Assembly (NCBI GenBank): GCA_943788045.1
Contig: CALSOT010000006.1
Span: 62,001 to 126,000 of the forward strand
Direction of reading: 5' to 3'
Source of the DNA: an uncultured Polaribacter sp.
GTDB lineage: Bacteria; Bacteroidota; Bacteroidia; Flavobacteriales; Flavobacteriaceae
DNA length: 64,000 nt
The stretch's first letter is position 1. Each line of letters begins with the position of its first letter. The notes beneath the pieces are model-generated. The model made no database searches and was not told the origin of the DNA. It saw only the letters and a program-made list of their open reading frames with translations. The position numbers were made by a program, and so were the translations under genes. Positions 55,740 to 64,000 of the stretch are shown piece after piece.

Positions 55740-56084
55740 TTATTTCTTTTTTTTGTTCTGTTCTTTTAATAGCAGATTAACCGTATTAATTTCCCCTTTA
55801 GAAAATAGAGCGGATAATTTATCATTCGTGTCTTTATATGATTTCTTGTAAATTATTTTCTTTTCTTCGTTTGATAAATCATTGCCTTTTATTTGTTTTG
55901 AAGTTTCTTGATATTTACCCAACAAAATAGAATAGAGCATAGTTTGTTGACTATCATTTAAATCCATCTTATCGGCAATATATTGAGCATTTGTAGTCGC
56001 CTTTTTTTCTTGGTAGGACTTTTTTTGCGCATTCGCTTTAAATATAAAACCACATAAAACAATCAATAAAATTATTTTCTTCAT
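55740..56084 (-). CDS. Small secreted helical protein, paralogue of 43595
   Basis: 114 residues with a signal peptide (MKKIILLIVLCGFIFKANAQ, 1-20). The mature part is helical and lysine-rich with MDLNDSQQTMLYSILLGKYQ, aligning with ALSLDEEQKLKVYEIQLNRFQ of the 43595 protein. It lies between the T9SS binding-module gene (28 bp upstream) and the GH5 gene (69 bp downstream), mirroring the arrangement at 43595-43933. Function unknown. Confidence 0.78.
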   Translation of the reverse strand: MKKIILLIVLCGFIFKANAQKKSYQEKKATTNAQYIADKMDLNDSQQTMLYSILLGKYQETSKQIKGNDLSNEEKKIIYKKSYKDTNDKLSALFSKGEINTVNLLLKEQNKKKK

Positions 56085-56112
56085 TTCTATTCGTATTAAA
56101 TATTTAAAATTA

Positions 56113-57510
56113 TTAATTTGTTTTTATGAATTTTTTCGTTGAAACAAAATCATTCTTTTCTACGATTTTTAAGATATATGCTCCAGGTTTTAGTTTATCT
56201 ATATTCAAACTATTTGTTTTTTCTTTAACCATTACTTTTTGACCTAACAAATTAAACACTGATAATCTCTTAATACCCAAACGTGACTTGATTGATAAGA
56301 TATCTGAAACTGGATTCGGGAATAAACTAATAATGTTCTCATCAGGAAGATTTACATCCTTAAGTCCTAGAGATGAATCATAGTAAAAATTAATATAATC
56401 TATTGTAAAAGCTCCATTCGTTGAGTTTGCATTAGTATCGTCATTTCTTATATACAATTCTAATTGTGATAGGTTACCTGTCCATGTAGCATGTAATAAA
56501 GAAGCATCTATTTCACCAACACCGTTGGTTGCATCTCCAGCAATCGACAAGTTATCATAATTTATGAAAGCATTGCCCCCTTCTTTCGGATGTGAAAGAC
56601 GCATTCTTGTATTATCGGTGCCGTTTGTATACCCTATTTTTAATGCATTTATATTCCAAGCAACAGGTGCAAATGAGCACACATCATATTTTAGTTTTGT
56701 TGAAGCTCCATTTATTAACCATGTCAAAACATTGTTTTCAACTGTGACTATTGCATCCTGAAAGCCAATCCATTTTTCTAACTCTGCACTTGTATCAAAG
56801 TTAGTGTCTGGAGAGTTTGAATTTGCTAAAAATAATGCTTTTACACTAACATCCGCAGCCGCCACAGTATAAGTGTAAGGATTGGTTGTTATGCCAGAAA
56901 CTTGTCCATCAATTTCCCATTGATCAAATGTGAATTCATCACAGGATGCTAAAGCTGTGAATTCAACTGATTCTCCTGTTGGATAACATGCTAAAGGGGT
57001 TGATATAGTATTAGTTCCTCCGCCATCTGTTTCAGCTGTAATTTGAAAACCATCACATCCTTCTTTATCGAAAGTAACATCATCAAAATAAAACGTGCCA
57101 GCAGTAATTGCCTGAAGTCTCACATTCATTGCGACCCCAGCATCTACCTCTTCAAAAGTATGGGTATAGGTTTCCCATGTATTATCTGCTTGAATTGTGT
57201 AAGAAACTCCACCATACTGAGAGCCTTGATAAATTATTCCTTTCACTACAGTACCAACAACTCCCTTAACCTTGAAGGACAAAATATAGTTTCCCGCACC
57301 TTCATCAGGATTTGCGTTGGGAGTGGATTGAGCCTTTTTGTTTGCTGTTGTTGCAACAAGCTTCAAAGATCCATCAGAATTCCAAGAAATATCTCCTCCA
57401 GTAAATCCTTTCCATCCATCAATATTGGTATCAAAAGTTCCGTTTATAATTTGTGTAAACCCTAAAAAAGGCAATGTCATTAAAAATAAAGTAAGTGTAA
57501 TTTTTTTCAT
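56113..57510 (-). CDS. T9SS-sorted carbohydrate-binding-type protein
   Basis: 465 residues. The signal peptide (1-20) precedes a CBM4/9-type jelly roll at about 21-150 (IINGTFDTNIDGWKGFTGGD ... FYFDDVTFD). A short InlB/bacterial-repeat-like domain is at about 155-230 (FDQWEIDGQVSGITTNPYTY), and a second jelly-roll-like region at about 235-375 (NFDTSAELEKWIGFQDAIVT ... AFTIDYINFYYDSS). A T9SS sorting domain ends the protein (ISLFPNPVSDILSIKSRLGI, LKPGAYILKIVEKN). No catalytic domain is visible, so it is a probable surface glycan-binding protein for the locus. Confidence 0.82.
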   Translation of the reverse strand: MKKITLTLFLMTLPFLGFTQIINGTFDTNIDGWKGFTGGDISWNSDGSLKLVATTANKKAQSTPNANPDEGAGNYILSFKVKGVVGTVVKGIIYQGSQYGGVSYTIQADNTWETYTHTFEEVDAGVAMNVRLQAITAGTFYFDDVTFDKEGCDGFQITAETDGGGTNTISTPLACYPTGESVEFTALASCDEFTFDQWEIDGQVSGITTNPYTYTVAAADVSVKALFLANSNSPDTNFDTSAELEKWIGFQDAIVTVENNVLTWLINGASTKLKYDVCSFAPVAWNINALKIGYTNGTDNTRMRLSHPKEGGNAFINYDNLSIAGDATNGVGEIDASLLHATWTGNLSQLELYIRNDDTNANSTNGAFTIDYINFYYDSSLGLKDVNLPDENIISLFPNPVSDILSIKSRLGIKRLSVFNLLGQKVMVKEKTNSLNIDKLKPGAYILKIVEKNDFVSTKKFIKTN

Positions 57511-57846
57511 AATTGTGAATTTATAATTAACTAGCTTTACAATATTAGTTCAATACCTCAAAAAAATGGGGGTGAAATGATTTTTTGAAAGGGTAATATG
57601 ACTTTTCTTTAAATAGTTAATGTACATGATGAAAATTATAGACGATACCAATATTTTTAATTATGGCGTCGCATTCATAAGGGGTATGTTCTAATTTATG
57701 AAAAGTAACTATAGACCAGCCGATATGATTTTTAGCTCAAGAGGAATCCTCAACTTTATGAAATGAAAAAAATTATGGCCAAGAGTATCGATAAAAAAGA
57801 CAAACACCTCTTAATCATTGTTTTAGATTAAAAAGGATTATGTACT
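57511..57846. other. Gene-free region between the T9SS protein and sulfatase genes
   Basis: 336 bp. I see only two very short plus-strand reading stretches, of 22 and 18 codons, with no recognisable similarity. No hairpin terminator is evident for the 57847 sulfatase. Confidence 0.5.
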
Positions 57847-59475
57847 CTAATTTTCTTTTTTAGTTAAAATCTGTTGCACAGACTCTTCATCTTTGATATT
57901 ATCTACAATTCTACCAAAATCAGTATCGGTTATTTTTCTAAAATCTACCAAGCTTTTATTATCCTCGAATTTGATCATTAGGTTTTTCAATTTCGACTTT
58001 AGCTCAGCTGTCACCTCAGCATAACCTGGATTATTATAAATATTATTCACTTGATTTGGATCTTTTTCCAAATCATACAGTTCCCAGACATCAATATTAT
58101 AATAAAAATGAGCTAACGTATATTTTTGAGTTCTTACACCATAATGTGGTTGTACATGATGCCAAAACGGAAACTCATAATAATGATAATACATCGCATC
58201 TTGCCAATCATTTGGAGTATTGCCCTCTAAAACAGAAACAAAACTAGTGCCTTGCATTTTTTGAGTGGTCGAAATACCCGCTAATTCTAATAGTGTTGGT
58301 GCAAAATCTATGTTTGTAATAATGTCCTCATTTACACTTCCTGCCTTTATTTTTTTTGGATATTTTACCATAAAAGGCATTCTTAAAGATTCTTCGTAAA
58401 TAAATCGTTTATCGAAAAACCCGTGATCCCCAAGATAGAAGCCTTGATCTGAAGTTAATACAATAATCGTATTTTCCTCTAGATTATTTTCTTTGAGATA
58501 GTCTAAAACACGTCCAACATTATCATCAACCGATTTAACACAGGCGAGATAATCTTTAATATAGTTTTGATACCTCCATTTTCTTCCTTCTTCATCACTC
58601 ATTCCCTTCGGCTGAACGATCTCGCCTGGTTTAGCACCATAGAAATCCCATTTTATACTTTCTTTTCCTTTCTTTAAATTCTTTGGGCGCTCTAATTTCA
58701 TATCTCTACGACTAAAATATTCCATCGTCATTTCCGTATCTCCAGCCGTCTTTTCACGTCCCTCGTAAGTATCATTAAATGTTGCCGGATAAGGCATTTC
58801 AATCTCATCCCATAAAGTTGTATACTTTGTGTCTGGTTCCCATGGTCTATGGGGCGCTTTGTATTGCAGGATCATTAAAAATGGTTCCGTAGATTTTTTT
58901 GAGGAATCGAGCCAAGTCAATGCAAAATCTGTACTTAAATTAGTCGCATAGCCTTTCTCTTTCACATCGGTTCCATTATCGTTAAAAACAGGGTCCCAAT
59001 AATGGCCTTGTTGACCTGCAGAATTATGATATTTAAAGGTATCGAATCCAACAGGATCTGTACCTAAGTGCCATTTACCAAATAAGCCAGTTTTATAGCC
59101 TTGTTTTTGAAATTCTTGTGGAAATGTCCACTGCTCTGAATTAAACTTTCCTCCACTTTCATTTTTATAATATCCATTTAAGTTACTATAATTCCCCGTT
59201 AATATGGCCGCTCTACTTGGTCCACAAATAGCATTAGTAACTAAAACATCTTGAAAAAGCATACCTTCACTTGCTACTCTATCTATATTTGGTGTTGGTG
59301 CAATTTCTTTATAAATACCCCCATAAGCACTGATGGCTTGCGTGGTTAAATCATCAGCCATTATATATATTATATTTGGCTTCTGGGTAAATTTTGTTTT
59401 GCTCGAATTACAGGATGTAAATAATTTGATACAGCTAATTAAAATACTTATGAAGATGAATGTATTATTTTTCAT
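57847..59475 (-). CDS. S1-family sulfatase (lipoprotein), paralogue of 45003
   Basis: 542 residues. The lipoprotein signal contains LFTSC (C22). The signature is NAICGPSRAAILTGNYS with C84. Metal sites are MADDLTTQA and TSDQGFYLGDHGFFDKRFIY. The C-terminal YYHYYEFPFWHHVQPHYGVR block again resembles S1_11-type glycosamine/hexose-6-sulfatases. The sequence is clearly paralogous along its whole length to the enzyme at 45003, including AGDTEMTMEYFSRRDMKLER. It is the last gene of a three-gene operon (GH3, sulfatase, sulfatase), overlapping the preceding gene by 4 bp. Confidence 0.93.
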   Translation of the reverse strand: MKNNTFIFISILISCIKLFTSCNSSKTKFTQKPNIIYIMADDLTTQAISAYGGIYKEIAPTPNIDRVASEGMLFQDVLVTNAICGPSRAAILTGNYSNLNGYYKNESGGKFNSEQWTFPQEFQKQGYKTGLFGKWHLGTDPVGFDTFKYHNSAGQQGHYWDPVFNDNGTDVKEKGYATNLSTDFALTWLDSSKKSTEPFLMILQYKAPHRPWEPDTKYTTLWDEIEMPYPATFNDTYEGREKTAGDTEMTMEYFSRRDMKLERPKNLKKGKESIKWDFYGAKPGEIVQPKGMSDEEGRKWRYQNYIKDYLACVKSVDDNVGRVLDYLKENNLEENTIIVLTSDQGFYLGDHGFFDKRFIYEESLRMPFMVKYPKKIKAGSVNEDIITNIDFAPTLLELAGISTTQKMQGTSFVSVLEGNTPNDWQDAMYYHYYEFPFWHHVQPHYGVRTQKYTLAHFYYNIDVWELYDLEKDPNQVNNIYNNPGYAEVTAELKSKLKNLMIKFEDNKSLVDFRKITDTDFGRIVDNIKDEESVQQILTKKEN

Positions 59476-60875
59476 GGTTTAATTTTTTTATTTAAAATAT
59501 GGCTTAAACTATCTACAATCCTTTTGTAATGGTTTTCAATTGCTAAATTTCTATTTTCGTTTGGATCAATGTTATGGTCGTATAACATTTTAGATATGGT
59601 TTTGTTTTTTCTTTGCCATTCGGTATAAAAATAATTGTCGGCAATTAAAGTTTCTCCTTTTTGATACCGAGAAAATGCCATGTTTTTAAATATTTTGCTT
59701 GGATTGTGAAGTGCATTTACAAAGGATTCTCCCTCCAAATGTCTTGGTTTCGGTACATTAATTAGGTCACAAATTGATGGGTAAATATCTACTAACTCTG
59801 CAATTGAATTTGTCCGTTTATTTTTTTGGATACCAGGTGCATTCACAATTAAAGGAACCTGCAGGGCAACTTCAAAATTACTGTGTTTTACCCATAGGCC
59901 ATGTTCCATTAAACTCCAGCCATGATCTCCTACTAAAATAATTACAGTATTTTCTCTCAAATTTAAAGTATCTAACTCATTTAAAAGTTTACCAATTTGG
60001 GCATCAACATAACTTACGGAAGCATAATAGCCATGAATTAATTTTTTAGCGATCTTATCTGTTACTTGCCCTTTTTTAGGAATGTCTTTGTAGTATCGTA
60101 ATTCTCCCCAGGAATGGCGTGCTGTATTTGGTGCATTTTTTGGAAACTTGAAATTTTCTGGAAGTTCAATATTTTTAGGGTCATATAAATCCCAATATTT
60201 TTTTGGTGCATTAAAAGGTAAATGAGGTTTTACAAAACCAACAGCTAAGAAAAATGGATTTCCAGCTGCTTTTAATTGCTTTAGGTCTTCAATAGACTTA
60301 TTCGCTGTTTTACCGTCATTATAGGCATCATCTTCAACATTAGGACTTTCATAAGCAAATCCGTGATTTCCACCTTCTTCTAGTTTAATATTTTCTTCTG
60401 AGACATAATTTCTCCATCCTTTAATGAATGGATACCATTCTTCATCCCAATCCTCGATATCCTTTTTTAGATGAGAGATTTTATTATTACTAACCGTCGT
60501 GTAGCCCTCATTTTTTAAATGTTTAACCAAATTCAATACGTTAGGTGCCTCTTTTTTTACGCTCGCATCGTATCTTAAAAAACGAGTTGATGTAGGCCTT
60601 ATTCCTGTTAATAAACTTGCTCTTGATGCTCCACATACAGGAACGTTACAATAAGCTCTGTTAAAAGAAATACCATTAGTTGCTAATGCATCTATATTTG
60701 GACTGATGATTCGATTTTTTCCATAACTATTTAGTTCTGGACGCAGATCATCTACCATAATAAAAAGTAAATTTTTCTTTACAGATGAGGGTTCTTTTAT
60801 TGTATTCTCCTTGGTTACTATACAATTGAAAAGAAAAAAAACAAATCCAAAAAGTACTAACTTAAAATAATTCAT
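59472..60875 (-). CDS. S1-family sulfatase, iduronate-2-sulfatase-like (lipoprotein)
   Basis: 467 residues. The lipoprotein signal has C18 (FFLFNC). The signature reads NVPVCGASRASLLTG with C81, an alanine replacing the usual proline (CxASR). Metal sites are MVDDLRPELNSYG (D42, D43) and VGDHGWSLMEHGLWVKHSN. The fold and motifs match the iduronate-2-sulfatase-like group (S1_7-like). The CxA form can be matured by the radical-SAM anSME enzyme, whereas FGE prefers CxPxR. It starts right after the GH3 stop and overlaps the next sulfatase by 4 bp. Confidence 0.93.
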   Translation of the reverse strand: MNYFKLVLFGFVFFLFNCIVTKENTIKEPSSVKKNLLFIMVDDLRPELNSYGKNRIISPNIDALATNGISFNRAYCNVPVCGASRASLLTGIRPTSTRFLRYDASVKKEAPNVLNLVKHLKNEGYTTVSNNKISHLKKDIEDWDEEWYPFIKGWRNYVSEENIKLEEGGNHGFAYESPNVEDDAYNDGKTANKSIEDLKQLKAAGNPFFLAVGFVKPHLPFNAPKKYWDLYDPKNIELPENFKFPKNAPNTARHSWGELRYYKDIPKKGQVTDKIAKKLIHGYYASVSYVDAQIGKLLNELDTLNLRENTVIILVGDHGWSLMEHGLWVKHSNFEVALQVPLIVNAPGIQKNKRTNSIAELVDIYPSICDLINVPKPRHLEGESFVNALHNPSKIFKNMAFSRYQKGETLIADNYFYTEWQRKNKTISKMLYDHNIDPNENRNLAIENHYKRIVDSLSHILNKKIKP

Positions 60876-63227
60876 TTATAATTTAATTCTATTAGTTACC
60901 GTTAAAGTTGTTGTTGTTAAATCTTTGGTATTTGAGGAAGAACCTGTCATAATAGAGAATGTACCTGGCTCTACACAATAGTCCATATTGATATCATAGA
61001 AGGCCAAACTCTCGGCATCTATAGAAAAGCTTACTGTTTTTGTTTCCCCTGCTTTTAAAGCAACGCGTTTATAGCCTTTTAATTCTTTTACAGCTCTTGT
61101 AACACTGCTTACATTGTCTCTAATATAAAGTTGTGCAATTTCTTCTCCATCAACATCACCGGTGTTTGTTATTTGAACAGCAACTGTTACTGTACTATTT
61201 TTGTTTAAAGTAGTTTCTGATAAAGTAGGAGCTCCGTAGGAATATTCAGTGTAGCTTAAACCAAACCCAAAAGGGTATAAGGGTGTATTTTTCTCATCGG
61301 CATATTTATGAAAATAAGCAGAGGGTTTGTGATTGTAAATCATTCGCAACTGCCCCACACTTCTTGCAACAGTTAACGGTAATTTACCACTCGGATTCAC
61401 CTCGCCAAATAAAACTTCAGCAACTGCTTGCCCTCCTAGATTTCCAGGTTCCCAAGCTTCAAGAATTGCAGGGACATTTTTTTGAAGCCAAGGCTCAGAA
61501 ATTGGTTTTCCGTTTACTAAAACAATAATGACTGGTGTTCCTGTTTTTTTAATTGCTTTCACTAAATCTAATTGCTTTCCAAATAAATCTAGATTGGATC
61601 GACCCATATTTTCACCAGCTGTTTTATCTTTCCATTTATAGCGCATAGAATTGTCTCCTACAACAACAATCGCATAGTCTGCATTTTTTGCTTTTTTTGC
61701 AGCCTCCTTAATTTTAGAACTCTGAATATTTCTAATATTTTCTCCTGAGTTAAAAAAGTCTACAACATACCCTTTGGTTTCTCCCAAAGTTTTAATTCCT
61801 TCATAAATAGTGGTTACATTTTCATCTGGCTGAGCAGCATGCCAATCCCCTAAAATAGATTGGTTATTTGCATTGGGTCCTGTTACAAATATTTTCTTTT
61901 TTGAAATTGTTTCAGGTAAGGGTAATAGCCCATTGTTTTTTAGTAATATGATTCCTTTTCTTGCTGACTCTAGAGCAGTTGATTTATGTTCGTCTGTAAA
62001 TAGTAATGCTCCTTTTTTATCTAAATTTACAAACCTATTTTCAAATAATCCTAGTTTAAACTTCGCTGTTAAAATTTTACGACAAGCCTCATTAATACGA
62101 TTTATTGAAAGTTTACCTTCCTTAACCGAAGCGATAATCGCATCTGTAAATTTTGGTCCATGCATGTGCATATCCATTCCGGCATTAACAGACAAATAAG
62201 AGGCTTCTTTCATGTCTTTGGCAACATGATGTAACTTATCAATACGTTCAATGTCTAACCAATCACTTACATAAAAACCTTCGAAGTTCCATTCGTCTCT
62301 TAAAATATCCGTCATTAACCATTTACTCATATGAGAAGGAACACCGTTTATCTCATTATGAGCCGCCATAATGGAATACAAACCGGCATCAATAGCTTTT
62401 TTATAAGGTGGTAAATGGACTTCTCTTAGTGTACGAACTGAGATATCTGCTGGAGCAGCGTTTAGTCCATTGACTGACTCACCTCCACCAATAAGATGTT
62501 TTGCACAAGCTATTACTTTTTGAGTTCCGGTAAAATCGCCTTGTTGAAATCCTCGTACCATCGCAGCTCCCATATTACCCACCATAAACGGATCCTCTCC
62601 TAATGTTTCTCCAACACGTCCCCAACGTGGGTCCCTGAGTATGTCTATGTTTGGTGTAAAAGTCCAGTGACTTCCGGTAGCACGCATTTCTTTGGCGGTT
62701 TGTTTTCCTACAGAATATAAAAGTTCATCATTCCAAGTAGATGCTAATCCTATGGGAGATGGGTATACCGTTGTGCCAGAAACCAATGCATTTCCGTGTA
62801 TAGCATCAATTCCAATTAAAACAGGGATTTTAAGTGGTGATTTTAAAGCTAATTCTTGTAAATAGTTAGCTTCTTCGGCAGTCAAAACATGTAAAAAAGA
62901 GCCTATTTTCCCTTCTTCACACATTTTTGTAACATCATTTACAGAAAGTGTTTTATAGAATCCTTGTGCATCATTATTTTCTTTATCATCGTCCGGGTTT
63001 CCTGATTTCATATGATCTAGTCCAACAAATTGATTCATTTGATACACCTTATCCTCTAGAGTCATCCTTTTCATTAAATCTTCTACTCTCTCTTCAATAG
63101 GATGTGATGGATTTAAATATAAAGGATTTAAATTTGAATTATTTTTAGCTACGTTTTGTGCATTAGAGCCACATACACTTAGCACCAAACATAATAAAAC
63201 TCCATTTCTAATTGCTCTTTTAAACAT
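60876..63227 (-). CDS. GH3-family glycoside hydrolase (beta-glucosidase type)
   Basis: 783 residues. The signal peptide is about 1-24. The N-terminal GH3 barrel contains IGIDAIHGNALVSGTTVYPS, DPRWGRVGETLGEDP, KH at 243-244 (ACAKHLIGGG) and the nucleophile D322 in GFYVSDWLDIERI. The C-terminal alpha/beta sandwich contains VTGPNANNQSILGDWHAAQP and VVVGDNSMRYKW, and the protein ends with a fibronectin-III-like domain (YPFGFGLSYTEYSYGAP). It is expected to release beta-linked monosaccharides, usually glucose, in the periplasm. It is the first gene of the GH3-sulfatase-sulfatase operon. Confidence 0.94.
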   Translation of the reverse strand: MFKRAIRNGVLLCLVLSVCGSNAQNVAKNNSNLNPLYLNPSHPIEERVEDLMKRMTLEDKVYQMNQFVGLDHMKSGNPDDDKENNDAQGFYKTLSVNDVTKMCEEGKIGSFLHVLTAEEANYLQELALKSPLKIPVLIGIDAIHGNALVSGTTVYPSPIGLASTWNDELLYSVGKQTAKEMRATGSHWTFTPNIDILRDPRWGRVGETLGEDPFMVGNMGAAMVRGFQQGDFTGTQKVIACAKHLIGGGESVNGLNAAPADISVRTLREVHLPPYKKAIDAGLYSIMAAHNEINGVPSHMSKWLMTDILRDEWNFEGFYVSDWLDIERIDKLHHVAKDMKEASYLSVNAGMDMHMHGPKFTDAIIASVKEGKLSINRINEACRKILTAKFKLGLFENRFVNLDKKGALLFTDEHKSTALESARKGIILLKNNGLLPLPETISKKKIFVTGPNANNQSILGDWHAAQPDENVTTIYEGIKTLGETKGYVVDFFNSGENIRNIQSSKIKEAAKKAKNADYAIVVVGDNSMRYKWKDKTAGENMGRSNLDLFGKQLDLVKAIKKTGTPVIIVLVNGKPISEPWLQKNVPAILEAWEPGNLGGQAVAEVLFGEVNPSGKLPLTVARSVGQLRMIYNHKPSAYFHKYADEKNTPLYPFGFGLSYTEYSYGAPTLSETTLNKNSTVTVAVQITNTGDVDGEEIAQLYIRDNVSSVTRAVKELKGYKRVALKAGETKTVSFSIDAESLAFYDINMDYCVEPGTFSIMTGSSSNTKDLTTTTLTVTNRIKL

Positions 63228-63551
63228 ATTATTCGCTTATAATTTTAATAACGTTATAAATTGGTATTGGCTAAAAATTTTTAATTTTAGTGGGTTGAAA
63301 AATATCTTATTTTTCTTCTTTAATACTCTCACCAATATACCAAAGATTAAATTTCACAAAACCTGACTTTAATTTATGCTGTAAAATATTAATTAATTTT
63401 TTAATAAAACTCAGCTTGACTTTTAAAAGCTTCGTTATAATTTTTAATGTGTTATTTTATTAATTTTTGATTTACTCAAATTTAGAAAAGATTCTAAATA
63501 AAATAAGGGCGTTATGGTTAATTAATAAGGTGAAATGTCTTATTTCAATAA
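63228..63551. other. Gene-free region upstream of the GH3 gene
   Basis: 324 bp of very AT-rich sequence without a supported gene. It should hold the promoter of the GH3-sulfatase operon, but I cannot single out a convincing TAnnTTTG box on the minus strand. Confidence 0.45.
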
Positions 63552-63756
63552 TTAGCAATATTCTTTTCGAATACTTTCGACCTCTTGAAAACGGTTAAAT
63601 AGAATCCTGAAGATCTTTAGTTTTTGTTCTTTATCCAAAGAGAGGGCTTTCGTCATCTTTTGAGTTATTTTTAATACTCTTTTATCAAAATTTTTTTGAG
63701 TAAAAGCATTTGACATAAATAGTAAAATAAAAAAATAATAGTATGTTTTTAGTCAT
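63552..63756 (-). pseudogene. Broken copy of the small helical protein gene (43595)
   Basis: Reading leftwards from ATG 63756, the DNA is clearly homologous to the start of the 43595 gene (MTKNIL at the start; ITQKM, ALSLD and NRFQEV later). A frame change in the signal-peptide region and a premature stop (TGC TAA after RKEY) destroy it, and the last 40 or so codons are missing. An in-frame internal ATG would give only about 54 residues. The 129 bp upstream are also shared with the 43595 copy, so gene and promoter were duplicated together in inverted orientation. Confidence 0.8.
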
Positions 63757-63885
63757 TGAATTTGTTGTTAAAGTTTAGGTAAATTTAAAAATCAAACAAC
63801 ATTATACGGTTGATATTTTATCCAGAAGGTTGTATTATTTAACCATCATTAAGTATTGAAGCAACGTTTCCTTCTGGAACTTCAT
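63757..63885 (-). repeat. Inverted duplicate of the 43595 upstream region
   Basis: The reverse complement matches 43478-43594 with scattered substitutions (shared ACGTTGCTTCAAT, ATGATGGTTAAATAATA and GTATAATGTTGTTTG). Beyond 63885 the similarity ends. Confidence 0.8.
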
Positions 63886-64000
63886 ATTAAAAAGAAAAAT
63901 TAGTCTTTATAAAATGAAAATTACCCCAAATTTTGTTATCTTTCGTTTAAATTCCCTCGCACAACATTGTGTACGCCGCTAGTTTTATTTCAAAACACTT

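Noticed and set aside
57650..57840. Possible transposase or gene remnant in the 57.6-57.8 kb spacer
   Set aside because: Only reading stretches of 22 and 18 codons without any recognisable motif or flanking inverted repeats.
1..64000. CRISPR array or intact insertion sequence
   Set aside because: No regularly spaced short repeats and no complete transposase frame were seen on either strand.

Overview
The window looks like a chromosomal segment of a marine member of the Flavobacteriaceae (Bacteroidota). It is AT-rich. Promoters, where visible, follow the Bacteroidota TTTG / TAnnTTTG pattern, and Shine-Dalgarno signals are largely absent. Many secreted proteins carry type IX secretion (T9SS) C-terminal sorting domains. 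SusC/SusD pairs, hybrid two-component systems (HTCS) and sulfatases are present. The genus (Polaribacter-like) is inference only.

Region 1 (1-23.8 kb) is conserved housekeeping sequence: the start of a polyprenyl synthase, rlmN, queA, aroA, a crotonase-fold protein, a CLC anion transporter, a DoxX/TlpA-like protein with a DUF1599 protein, a LOG-family protein with folP and cdaA, an ABC exporter with truA, a phosphodiesterase, DUF4293, rho, and a cell-envelope cluster (ppiD-like, CNNM/CorC, small membrane protein, lptC, TPR protein, frameshifted outer-membrane protein, coaX).

Region 2 (23.85-29.1 kb) is an accessory island at the 3' end of a tRNA-Phe gene. The tRNA 3' end and its terminator are repeated perfectly over 74 bp at 27,229, and a 90-bp imperfect repeat occurs at 27,097 and 28,941. 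This suggests two tandem cassettes with common ends and no integrase. The first carries a T9SS protein, a 56-residue protein, a secreted protein whose C-terminus has the hallmarks of a diversity-generating retroelement (DGR) variable region, and a truncated avd gene. I see no reverse transcriptase or template repeat, so it reads as an orphaned or decaying DGR. The second carries two NTF2-like lipoproteins.

Region 3 (31.5-63.9 kb) is a large polysaccharide-utilisation locus: five S1-type sulfatases, two HTCS regulators, one SusC/SusD pair, a GH128-like (Asl1-type) enzyme, a GH5 enzyme, a GH3 beta-glucosidase-type enzyme, two T9SS binding-module proteins and small helical secreted proteins. The GH set suggests a sulfated beta-glucan-like substrate, but that is inference. 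The HTCS would sense an oligosaccharide and activate the locus; T9SS-exported GH5/GH128 enzymes would cut the polymer at the surface; SusC/D would import fragments; lipoprotein or periplasmic sulfatases and GH3 would finish them. A decayed inverted copy of one small gene and its upstream region lies at 63.55-63.88 kb, so inverted repeats about 20 kb apart bracket most of the locus.
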